Positions 32,537-40,800 of a DNA stretch of 50,350 nt are shown here, piece after piece; positions within the stretch are counted from its first letter, which is position 1; each line of letters opens with the position of its first letter. The stretch spans positions 128,000 through 178,349 of the forward strand of contig JAHEGC010000001.1 in the NCBI GenBank assembly GCA_024639965.1. The letters run 5' to 3'. The translations under genes were made by a program, and so were the position numbers. Under the pieces are notes generated by a model, which searched no databases, was not told the origin of the DNA, and saw nothing but the letters and a program-made list of their open reading frames with translations. The stretch is from Micrococcales bacterium (GTDB lineage: Bacteria > Actinomycetota > Actinomycetes > Actinomycetales > Microbacteriaceae).

Positions 32537-33934
32537 TCACTCGGCGCGGTCGTTGAGGCGTGTGAGAAAGAGCGTCTCGGCGAGAATCGCGCGTTCGAAC
32601 ACCGCGATGGAGAGTGACTCGTTGGGGCTGTGCGCGCGGGAGGCGGGGTCTTCCACTCCCGTGATGAGAATCTGTGCGTCAGGGAATCGGTCGACCAGAT
32701 CGGCGACAAACGGAATCGAACCACCAACACCGACCATCACGGGGTCGGCGCCTCCCCACGCGTCACGAAGCGCATCGAGTTCGAGGCTTGCGGCGCTACC
32801 CGAGGCATCAACGAGGAACGGGTTACCGAAATCGACGTGACCGAATTCGAGATGGGCACCCCACGGCGCGTTGGCACGAAGATGCGCCGCGACAACGTCG
32901 AACGCCTCGCGTGCGGTCTGACCGGGTGCGACTCGAACCGAAATCTTGAGCGTCACCGACGGCACCAGCGTGTTCGAAGCGTTCTTCACGCTCGGTGCAT
33001 CGATGCCCGTCACGGTGATCGCCGGCTGGAACCAGAGACGAGACAGAATCGGTCCCGTCCCCACCTCGGAAACCCCGTCCTTGAGACCAGCGTCGTGGCG
33101 CAATTCTTCGACCGTGAAATCGGGAACCGGTGCGGAATGGGACCGCAACCCTTCGACCGCGACCGAACCGTCCGCCGTGTAAAGAGTCGACACGAGTGTC
33201 ATCGCCGCCATCATCGCGTCGGGAACCGCTCCTCCGAGCATTCCCGAGTGTGAGGCGTGATCCAGTGTCGAGACCGTCAGGGCGAAGGTCGTGTTCCCCC
33301 GAAGGCTCACCGTCAGTGACGGGATGTCCACGGTTCGGTTGTCGGAATCCGCAACGACGATGACGTCACTTTTCAACAAAGAAAGGTGGCGGTCCAACAC
33401 GCTCGTGAATGACCGTGACCCGAACTCCTCCTCCCCCTCGATGAAGAGGGCGAGACCGATGGACAGGTCATCCCCGAGGACGTCGCGCAACTGCTCCAGC
33501 GCCGTGAGGTGAACGAGCACGCCCGCCTTGTCGTCCGCCGCGCCGCGACCGTACATGCGCCCATTGCGGATTTCAGGCTCGAACGGGTCGCTCTGCCACA
33601 CGGCGCGGTCGCCCTCGGGCTGCACGTCGTGGTGCGCGTAAAGCAACACCGTCGGAAATCCCGGTTTCGGATCACGTCGGGCGAGTACCGCGGGCTGACC
33701 GTGACCGGGGCCGTCGGAGTGAGGTTCGCGCACGATCCGGACCTCATCGAAGAGTCCTAGAGTGCGCACGCGGTCCGCGACGAATTCCGCCGACGCCTCG
33801 ACGTGGGCGGCGTCGAAACCGTCCCAGGACACCGATGGAATTCGCACGAGCTGCGTAAGAGTGTCGAGCGCCGCGGGTAGCGCTCGCGCGACATTGGCGC
33901 GGAGCGAGTCCACGGAGCGAGAGGAATCCGTCAT
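32537..33934 (-). CDS. M20-family dipeptidase
   Basis: 465-residue zinc peptidase of the dipeptidase type. Metal motifs: YAHHDVQPEG (His and Asp), YGRGAADDKAG (bridging Asp), EGEEEFGS (catalytic Glu pair), VVADSDNRT, and a C-terminal EDPASRAHSPNESL segment with the last His ligand. The long insertion domain (VSLRGNTTFALTVSTLDHASHSGMLGG) is typical of PepV/carnosinase-like members, closer to actinobacterial dipeptidases than the M20 enzyme at 6.8-8.1 kb. ATG at 33934 with a TAAGAT element seven bases upstream. Divergent from the DUF3043 gene. Confidence 0.93.
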   Translation of the reverse strand: MTDSSRSVDSLRANVARALPAALDTLTQLVRIPSVSWDGFDAAHVEASAEFVADRVRTLGLFDEVRIVREPHSDGPGHGQPAVLARRDPKPGFPTVLLYAHHDVQPEGDRAVWQSDPFEPEIRNGRMYGRGAADDKAGVLVHLTALEQLRDVLGDDLSIGLALFIEGEEEFGSRSFTSVLDRHLSLLKSDVIVVADSDNRTVDIPSLTVSLRGNTTFALTVSTLDHASHSGMLGGAVPDAMMAAMTLVSTLYTADGSVAVEGLRSHSAPVPDFTVEELRHDAGLKDGVSEVGTGPILSRLWFQPAITVTGIDAPSVKNASNTLVPSVTLKISVRVAPGQTAREAFDVVAAHLRANAPWGAHLEFGHVDFGNPFLVDASGSAASLELDALRDAWGGADPVMVGVGGSIPFVADLVDRFPDAQILITGVEDPASRAHSPNESLSIAVFERAILAETLFLTRLNDRAE

Positions 33935-33939
33935 GACGG

Positions 33940-33945
33940 TAATCT
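33940..33945 (+). promoter_or_regulatory. -10 element of the DUF3043 gene
   Basis: TAATCT on the plus strand; leaves a leader of about 21 bases containing GAGAGG seven bases before the GTG at 33973. Overlaps the divergent -10 by four bases. Confidence 0.45.
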
Positions 33946-33947
33946 TA
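33942..33947 (-). promoter_or_regulatory. -10 element of the M20 dipeptidase gene (leaderless)
   Basis: TAAGAT on the minus strand, seven bases (TACCGTC) before the ATG at 33934; overlaps the plus-strand TAATCT. Confidence 0.5.
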
Positions 33948-33972
33948 GGAGCAACCGTCGAGAGGACCCGTC

Positions 33973-34539
33973 GTGACCGACACCCCCGAATCCGCGCCCG
34001 TCACGGGCAAGGGACACGCAACGCCAAGCCGCAAGGCGCGCGAAGCAGCGAACAAGCGTCCGCTCGTTCCGCAGCGCAAGTCCCTGACCAAGGAAGATCG
34101 ACGGAAGCGCTCCGCCGAGCGCCTTACCGCGCGAGCCGGCTACGAAGCCGGCGAAGAGCGCTACCTCCCGCCGCGGGACAAAGGTCCGCAGCGCCGCTAC
34201 GTTCGCGACTACGTCGATGCGCGGTACACCGTGGGTGAATTCATGATTCCCATCATGTTCGCCGGTGTCGTTGTTACGTTCCTCCCCGACTTCGGGTCAA
34301 GCTCGCCCAACGGTCTTCTCCTTCAGTCCACGCTCCTCATCGCGGTTTACGGTTTCCTCCTCATCGGTGTCGCCGATGCGATGATCTGGTCGCGCAAGAT
34401 GGTTCGCCTGATGGGCGAAAAATTCGGTGCGAGCAACGTCGAACGCGGACTGAAGTGGTACGGAGCGGTTCGCGCATTCCAGTTCCGCCCACTGCGCACC
34501 CCCAAGCCCCGCGTTCAGCGCGGACAGTTCCCCTCGTAA
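33973..34539 (+). CDS. DUF3043-family membrane protein
   Basis: 188-residue actinobacterial protein of unknown role. The first 80 residues are highly basic and polar (GHATPSRKAREAANKRPLVP, SLTKEDRRKRSAERLTAR), followed by DKGPQRRYVRDYVDARYTVGE, the hallmark of the family. Two membrane helices follow (about 90-108 and 117-137), then MIWSRKMVRLMGEKFG and a basic tail. GTG at 33973 with GAGAGG seven bases upstream. The basic N-terminal domain and hairpin-like membrane part suggest a cytoplasmic-facing, nucleic-acid- or lipid-interacting protein, but this is speculation. Stop is one base from the convergent pyrD stop. Confidence 0.85.
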   Translation: MTDTPESAPVTGKGHATPSRKAREAANKRPLVPQRKSLTKEDRRKRSAERLTARAGYEAGEERYLPPRDKGPQRRYVRDYVDARYTVGEFMIPIMFAGVVVTFLPDFGSSSPNGLLLQSTLLIAVYGFLLIGVADAMIWSRKMVRLMGEKFGASNVERGLKWYGAVRAFQFRPLRTPKPRVQRGQFPS

Positions 34540-34540
34540 C

Positions 34541-35551
34541 CTACGCGGCGAGTCCGCGAGTCACGGTGCGCGCCCACCACGGACCCTCGTAGAGGAACGC
34601 GGTGTATCCCTGCACGAGTGTCGCACCGAGTGCGAGGCGCTCGCGGACGTCCTTCGCCGTGGTCACTCCCCCGACCGCAATGATGCACAGGTCGGCTCCC
34701 ACTCGGCGACGAAGGCGGATGAGAATCTGCTTCGACCGGTCGGCGACGGGCGGCCCGGAAAGTCCGCCGGCACCGATTGAATCGATTGTTTCGGAATCCG
34801 CGGTCAGGCGATCACGGGACAAGGTCGTGTTCGTGGCGATGATGCCGTCGAGGCCGATGCGGAGCGCGAGGTCGGCGACCGCGTCCACCCCCTTGTCGGT
34901 GAGGTCGGGAGCGATTTTGACGAGAACCGGGGTGCGCCCGGCCTCGCGCTTGATGGCGACGAGAAGCGGTTCCAACCTGTCGATTTCTTGAAGACCGCGA
35001 AGTCCCGGAGTGTTCGGGGAGGAGACGTTGACCGCAAGGTAATCGGCGTGTGGCGCGAGGATGCGCGTGGACTCGAGATAGTCCTCGAGCGCCTCGTCGA
35101 CATCGACCACTCGACTCTTGCCGATGTTCACGCCGACAATCGGCCCGCCCCGACGCTCCAGCCGCGGTTCGATTGCGGCGGCGCCGTCGTTGTTGAACCC
35201 CATTCGATTGATGAGCGCGCGGTCGCCGATGAGGCGAAAGAGTCGAGGGCGAGGGTTTCCCTCTTGAGCGCGAGCGGTTACGGTGCCCACCTCGACATGG
35301 CCGAAACCGAGTCCCCACAGGATTCGAAATACGCGGGCGTTCTTGTCGAACCCCGCGGCGAGACCGAATGGTGACTCGAAGTCGAGCCCGAGGGTGCGAA
35401 CCCGCAGTGACGGATCGGGTTTCCCCCAGACGCGAAGCATGCGAGTGAGCCCGAGTCGCTGTCCGAGTTCCAGCATCGACACGACGAACTCGTGGGCGTG
35501 CTCGGGGTCCATTCGAGCAAAAACCATACGAAACAGAGCGCGATAGATCAC
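34541..35551 (-). CDS. pyrD: Dihydroorotate dehydrogenase, quinone-dependent (class 2)
   Basis: Membrane-associated flavoenzyme for the fourth step of pyrimidine synthesis, passing electrons to menaquinone. 336 residues. Class 2 features: an N-terminal helical extension (MIYRALFRMVFARMDPEHAHE) for membrane and quinone binding, SPFGLAAGFDKNARV, MGFNNDGAAA, the catalytic Ser in NVSSPNTPGLR, and IATNTTLSRD. GTG at 35551 overlaps the nrdR stop (GTGA). Last gene of hisD-nrdR-pyrD. Confidence 0.95.
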   Translation of the reverse strand: MIYRALFRMVFARMDPEHAHEFVVSMLELGQRLGLTRMLRVWGKPDPSLRVRTLGLDFESPFGLAAGFDKNARVFRILWGLGFGHVEVGTVTARAQEGNPRPRLFRLIGDRALINRMGFNNDGAAAIEPRLERRGGPIVGVNIGKSRVVDVDEALEDYLESTRILAPHADYLAVNVSSPNTPGLRGLQEIDRLEPLLVAIKREAGRTPVLVKIAPDLTDKGVDAVADLALRIGLDGIIATNTTLSRDRLTADSETIDSIGAGGLSGPPVADRSKQILIRLRRRVGADLCIIAVGGVTTAKDVRERLALGATLVQGYTAFLYEGPWWARTVTRGLAA

Positions 35552-36015
35552 GAGGTGGATTCCTTCGCGCGTTCCTCAGCGCGAAGCGTGACGATCGCCT
35601 TTTCGAAGTCGTCGAGCGATTCAAACGCTTGATAGACGCTGGCAAAGCGAAGGTAGGCGACGAGGTCGATGGTGCGTAGCTCGGGAAGAATCGAGAGTCC
35701 GATATCGTTCGCGTCGATTTGCGAGGCACCGGTGGCACGAATCGTCTCTTCGACGCGCTGAGCTAGTCCGGCGAGATCGGCATCGGTCACCGGTCGCCCC
35801 TGGCACGCCTTGCGAACGCCCGCGACGATCTTCTCACGCGAAAACGGTTCGATGACACCGTTTCGCTTGATTACCGAGAGGCTCGCGGTTTCGGTAGTCG
35901 ACCAGCGTCCGTTGCACTCATTACATTCGCGGCGACGGCGAATCGCCAGCCCATCGTCGGTGGCGCGCGTGTCCACCACGCGGGTGTCGCTCGCTCGGCA
36001 GAACGGACAGTTCAT
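35548..36015 (-). CDS. nrdR: Transcriptional repressor NrdR
   Basis: 155-residue repressor of ribonucleotide reductase genes. Zinc ribbon: Cys3 and Cys6 (MNCPFC) with Cys31 and Cys34 (ECNEC), followed by an ATP-cone domain (VIKRNGVIEPFSREKIVAGV). The ribbon's last segment reads NGRWSTTE where most NrdR have xxRFTTYE, a small deviation. It starts directly after the hisD stop with no spacer and overlaps pyrD by four bases. Regulated nrd genes are outside the window. Confidence 0.95.
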   Translation of the reverse strand: MNCPFCRASDTRVVDTRATDDGLAIRRRRECNECNGRWSTTETASLSVIKRNGVIEPFSREKIVAGVRKACQGRPVTDADLAGLAQRVEETIRATGASQIDANDIGLSILPELRTIDLVAYLRFASVYQAFESLDDFEKAIVTLRAEERAKESTS

Positions 36016-37326
36016 CTAGCGCTCCTCAAATCGGGCGGTTACGGCGTCCCCGTGAGCGGGAAGGTCTTCGGCGTTCGCAAAGGTCACGACGGCAGCGGCC
36101 ACCTCGGCGAGGGCGTCGCGCGAATATCGCACGGTCTGGCGCGGGCGGAGGAACGTGGCCGGCCCCAACGCGGCAGCATGGCGCGCATGTCCGTCGGTGG
36201 GCAACACGTGGTTCGAACCGGCAAGGTAGTCTCCGAGCGACACGGGGGTGTTCGGTCCGACGAAGATTGCTCCCGCGTTGTGAATCCGGGCCGACACGAT
36301 CTCGGCGTTCTTTGTGTGAATCTCGAGGTGCTCCGGCGCATACGCATCGGAAAGGGCAATGGCATCATCGAGTGACTCGACCACAATGATGCGCGATTGA
36401 TCTCCGGCCAGCGCCGCCGTGATGCGGTCGCGGTGTGCCGTCAGCGCCACACGTGCCGTCACACGCTCGACGACCTGATCGGCGAGACGATTCGATGTTG
36501 TGACAAGGACTGCCGAGGCGCGTTCATCATGCTCGGCCTGGGAAATCAGATCCGCAGCGATGAGGTCGGCATCACCGGTGTCATCGGCGATGATCAGTAT
36601 TTCGGTCGGGCCCGCTTCGGAATCGATACCGACAACGCCCGACACCGCACGCTTTGCCGCGGCTACGAACGCGTTACCCGGGCCTGTGATGACGGCGACG
36701 GGTTCAAGATCGAGCGCGGGCACACCGTAAGCGAGAGCTCCAATCGCACCGGCACCGCCCATCGCGTAGACCTCATCGATACCGAGGATGTGCGCGACTG
36801 CCGCGACGGTCGGGTGCACGGAATGAGCGTGGTCACGCTGCGGCGGGCTGACGAGCGCGATGGAGTGTACGCCGGCGACTTGCGCCGCGACGACGTTCAT
36901 GACGACGCTCGACGGATACACCGCCTTGCCGCCCGGCACGTAAAGCCCGACTCGATCGACGGGGACCCAGTGCTGTTCGATGACAGCGCCAGTGGCTACC
37001 TCGGTGATGATCGGCGTGGGAACCTGTGCGGCTGATGCCGCGCGCACGCGGGTGATGGCGATGTCAATTACTTCGGCTACTGCGGGATCCAGTTCGCGAG
37101 ACGCGCGCTCGAGTTCGGCGACGGGTACACGAACCTGCGTGGCCGCTCCCCCGTCGAAGTTTTCGGCCTGGGCGTGAAGAGCGTCGACGCCGCGCGCCCG
37201 AACGTCGTTGATGAGTTCGACGGCGACCGAAAACACATCGCTTTCCGCGTGACGCGCGCGCGGAACAAGCTCGCGAGCACGACTCGAACTGAGGGGTCCC
37301 CGCCCGGCCGAAATGATTGTCAACAT
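36016..37326 (-). CDS. hisD: Histidinol dehydrogenase HisD
   Basis: Catalyses the last two steps of histidine synthesis, histidinol to histidine with two NAD. 436 residues, normal length. Clear family segments: VPVDRVGLYVPGGKAVYPSSV, ITGPGNAFVAAAKRAV, GVVGIDSEAGPTEILI, DLISQAEHDERASAVLVT, and APEHLEIHT with NAGAIFVGPNTP near the C-terminus (zinc and catalytic His). No other his gene is adjacent. ATG at 37326 preceded by TAGCAT with eight intervening bases. First gene of hisD-nrdR-pyrD. Confidence 0.96.
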   Translation of the reverse strand: MLTIISAGRGPLSSSRARELVPRARHAESDVFSVAVELINDVRARGVDALHAQAENFDGGAATQVRVPVAELERASRELDPAVAEVIDIAITRVRAASAAQVPTPIITEVATGAVIEQHWVPVDRVGLYVPGGKAVYPSSVVMNVVAAQVAGVHSIALVSPPQRDHAHSVHPTVAAVAHILGIDEVYAMGGAGAIGALAYGVPALDLEPVAVITGPGNAFVAAAKRAVSGVVGIDSEAGPTEILIIADDTGDADLIAADLISQAEHDERASAVLVTTSNRLADQVVERVTARVALTAHRDRITAALAGDQSRIIVVESLDDAIALSDAYAPEHLEIHTKNAEIVSARIHNAGAIFVGPNTPVSLGDYLAGSNHVLPTDGHARHAAALGPATFLRPRQTVRYSRDALAEVAAAVVTFANAEDLPAHGDAVTARFEER

Positions 37327-37334
37327 GTACCCCC

Positions 37335-37340
37335 ATGCTA
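37335..37340 (-). promoter_or_regulatory. -10 element of hisD
   Basis: TAGCAT on the minus strand, eight bases (GGGGGTAC) before the hisD ATG; the transcript would begin one or two bases before the start codon. Confidence 0.45.
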
Positions 37341-37344
37341 CCTT
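37339..37344 (+). promoter_or_regulatory. Candidate -10 element of the flavin reductase gene
   Basis: TACCTT on the plus strand, sharing its TA with the minus-strand hisD element; would give a leader of about 32 bases. Confidence 0.35.
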
Positions 37345-37382
37345 TTGGGAATAGTGGAGCCCTGCCCGGCCTTGAGAGGACT

Positions 37383-37880
37383 GTGAACATCGTGACGCCT
37401 CGAGATGCCTTCCTCGCAGCTTTTTCCCTGCATCCCGCTGGCGTTGCGGTGGTCACCGCGGTGCTCAACGACGGAACGCCGGTCGGCTTCACCGCGACGT
37501 CGCTCGCCTCGTTTTCCGCCGAGCCGCCTCGCGCGACCGTGAATATCGCGCGTCACGCGTCGTCCTATCCCGCATTGACGGTCGGCGCACCCGCGCTTGT
37601 GCACTTCCTCGCCGAGAACCAAGTCGACGTCGCGCGCGTGATGGCGGGCAATCACGCCCAGCGGTTCGACGGCGATCACTGGTCGCCCGACGAGGCGGGC
37701 CTCCCCCGTATTCGCGACGTCCGCGCGTTGCTCACCGGTCGGGTTGTCTCGGTCACCGAATTCGGCGACAACGCGACGGTCATCATCGAAGTCGAGGACG
37801 GTTCCACAGCCACGGACTGTGCGCCACTCGTCTACGTGGAGCGTCGCTTTCACTCTGTCGGCGACGTTCTGCCGGGCTAG
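37383..37880 (+). CDS. Flavin reductase-like domain protein
   Basis: 165-residue FMN-binding split-barrel protein of the flavin reductase family, which reduces FMN or FAD with NAD(P)H for partner oxygenases. Typical pattern: HPAGVAVVTAVLNDGTPVGFTATSLASFSAEPP, NIARHASSYPAL and VHFLAENQ. No oxygenase partner is adjacent, so the real electron acceptor is unknown. Start chosen at GTG 37383 just after GAGAGG; GTG 37392 is an alternative with longer spacing. Its stop shares CTAG with the dnaE1 stop on the other strand. Confidence 0.88.
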   Translation: MNIVTPRDAFLAAFSLHPAGVAVVTAVLNDGTPVGFTATSLASFSAEPPRATVNIARHASSYPALTVGAPALVHFLAENQVDVARVMAGNHAQRFDGDHWSPDEAGLPRIRDVRALLTGRVVSVTEFGDNATVIIEVEDGSTATDCAPLVYVERRFHSVGDVLPG

Positions 37881-40800
37881 ACGAAACAGTTGGGCCCGAG
37901 CACCCGCTTGAGCTCCCCGTAAAGTGGGCCACTGACGCTCACCCGGTGCGGCAGCGTGAACACCTGGATTCCCTCGCCATGTCGAAGCCGAAGTTCGACC
38001 TCCGCTTCCCCGGGATAACGTTTGAGCACATCATCGAGTTCCGAAATTACCGACGTTGTCGAGTGCTCGGCGGGAAGTTGGACTCGAAGAATCGTGACCT
38101 CCTCGTCGCGCACGCCGTCGAGTGTGCGAATGTCCTTGGCCATGAGGGAGAGGCGTTGTTCGCGCAGTTTCGCACGACCCGTGATCGCGACGATCTGATC
38201 GTTGACGAGTGACGTTCGGAGAGCAGCGTATGCCTGGCCGAGCACCGTCACCTCGAGCGAACCCGACTGGTCTTCGATGACCGCCGAGGCGTAACCGTTG
38301 CCCGAGTTGCGGGCGACGCGGTGTTCGACGTTGCGCAGGAGCCCGGCGAGCGTGATGAACTCATCCTCACTTGCGCCTTGAAGTTCGAATTCGCCCTCGT
38401 CGATGCTGTCTTCGTTGACCTTTTCGACGACCTGCAATTCGGCGACCTGATGGGTGCGGGCCCGTTGGAGCGCCGACTCCTGGCCGTTGAGGGGATGATC
38501 GGACACGTAGAGGCCTAGCATTTCGCGCTCGAACTCGAGCTTGGTTTTGCGCGGCCACTCGGCGCGCTCGGGGATGATCTGAACCGGCTCGTCGAACAGG
38601 TCACCGAAATCGAATGCGACATCGCCCTTCGTTTCATCGCGCTTATCCCGCGTCGCGTCCTCAACGAGCTTCTCGTGAACCTCGACGAGCGACCGCCTCG
38701 TGTGCCCGAATCGGTCGAACGCACCCGATTTGAACAGAGACTCCACAGTGCGCTTGTTGAGCGCGGGAAGCGGCACACGAGCGAGGTAATCGTCAACTGA
38801 TTGGAACGGACCACCCGATCGGCGCGCGGCGGAGATGTGCTCGACCACCGCCTCGCCCACGTTTTTGATGGAGCCGAGTCCGAATCGAACGTCGTCGCCG
38901 ATTGCAGCGAAATGGAGCACCGACTCATTGATGTCCGGCGGCAAGACGGTAATGCCCATGCGACGGGCTTCGACGAGATAACCACCGAGCTTGTCCCGGT
39001 CGTCACCGACCGAGGTGAGCAGCGCGGCAACGTACTCCGCGGGGTAATGGGCCTTCAGGTACGCAGTAAAGTACGCGATCACACCGTAAGCGGCGGAGTG
39101 CGACTTGTTGAAGGCATAGTCCGAGAACGGAAGCAGGATGTCCCACAGCGTCTGAATGGCGGCTTTGCCGTACCCGCGCTCGGCCATACCCGAGGAGAAC
39201 GGAACCCACTGCTCGTCGAGTTCCGACTTCTTCTTCTTTCCCATCGCCCGTCGGAGCGAATCCGCTTGGCCGAGCGTAAATCCGGCGACGCGCTGCGCGA
39301 TCTCCATGACCTGCTCTTGGTAAACGATGAGCCCGTAGGTCGGCCCGAGAATGTCCGCGAGCGGCTTTTCGAGCTCGGGATGAATCGGTGCGATGGGTTG
39401 TTGACCGTTTTTGCGCAACGCGTAATTGGTGTGGCTCTTCGCCGCCATCGGACCGGGCCGGTAAAGCGCGAGCACCGCGGAGATGTCCTCGAAACTGTCG
39501 GGCTTCATTTGCCGGAGCAGTTGCCGAATCGGCGGGGAGTCGAGTTGGAAGATTCCGAGCGTATCCCCCGTGGAAAGCAGTTCGAACACCGCGGGATCGT
39601 CGAATGACAAGTCCTCGAGAACGAGTTCGACGCCTCGGTTTCGCTTGATGTTATCGAGCGCGTCGTCGAGGATGTCGAGGTTGCGAAGGCCGAGGAAGTC
39701 CATCTTGATGAGGCCGAGTTTTTCACACGTCGGGTAGTCGAACTGGGTGATGATCTGGCCGTCGTTGTCGCGCATCATGAGCGGCACGATGTCGTGGAGT
39801 GACACATCGGACATGATGACGCCGGCGGCGTGGACTCCCGTGTTGCGTTTGATGCTCTCGAGCCCCCTGGCCGTTGCGACGATCGCTTCGGTGTCGGGTG
39901 ACTCGTTGACCGCCTCACGGAACTGTTGGGCCTCCTTGTAGCGCGGGTGGTCAGTGTCATACATGTCGCTGAGGGACATGTCACGACCCAGCTGCATCGG
40001 GGGAACCGCCTTGGTGAGCTTCTCACCGATGCCGTAGGGGTGTCCCATCACACGGGCGGCATCCTTGATGGCCTGCTTCGCCTTAATGATGTTGAATGTC
40101 GCGATCTGAGCCACGCGATCGTTCCCATACTTCTCCGTGACATAGCGCTTCACGTCATCGCGTCGTCGCGTCGAGAAGTCGATGTCGAAGTCGGGCATCG
40201 ATTCGCGCTCGGGGTTGAGGAATCGCTCGAAGTAGAGTCCGTGTTCGAGCGGATCGAGATCGGTGATGCGCATCGCGTAGGCGGCGAGCGAACCAGCACC
40301 CGAACCGCGACCGGGACCGACGCGAACACCGTTTTCTCGAGCCCAACGTACGAAGTCGGCCACGACAAGGTAATACCCCGGGAATCCCTTGTCGATGATG
40401 ACGCCGATCTCGTACTTCGCTCGAGCGTCGATCTCGGGGGTCGTGCCGTTCGGGTAGCGGAACGTCAACCCCTCCATCACCTGTTCGGTGAATAGTTCCG
40501 CCTCCGTCTTCCCCGCGGGAACCGGGAATTGAGGCATGTGGTTCGCTCCCGTGTCGAACTCGACGTTGCATCGTTCTGCGATCGCGAGAGTGTTCTGCGC
40601 CGCCTCCGGGTGGTCCGGGAACAACGAGCGCATCTGCTCCGCCGATTTGAGGTAGTAATCGCTGCCGTGAAACTGGAACCTGTTCTCGTCGAGGAGTGTC
40701 TTGCCCGTTTGGACGCACAGGAGCGCATTGTGCGGTACCGCATCCTCGGCGTGTGTGTAGTGCAGGTCGTTCGTGAGGACGAGGGGAAGATCGAGTTCCT

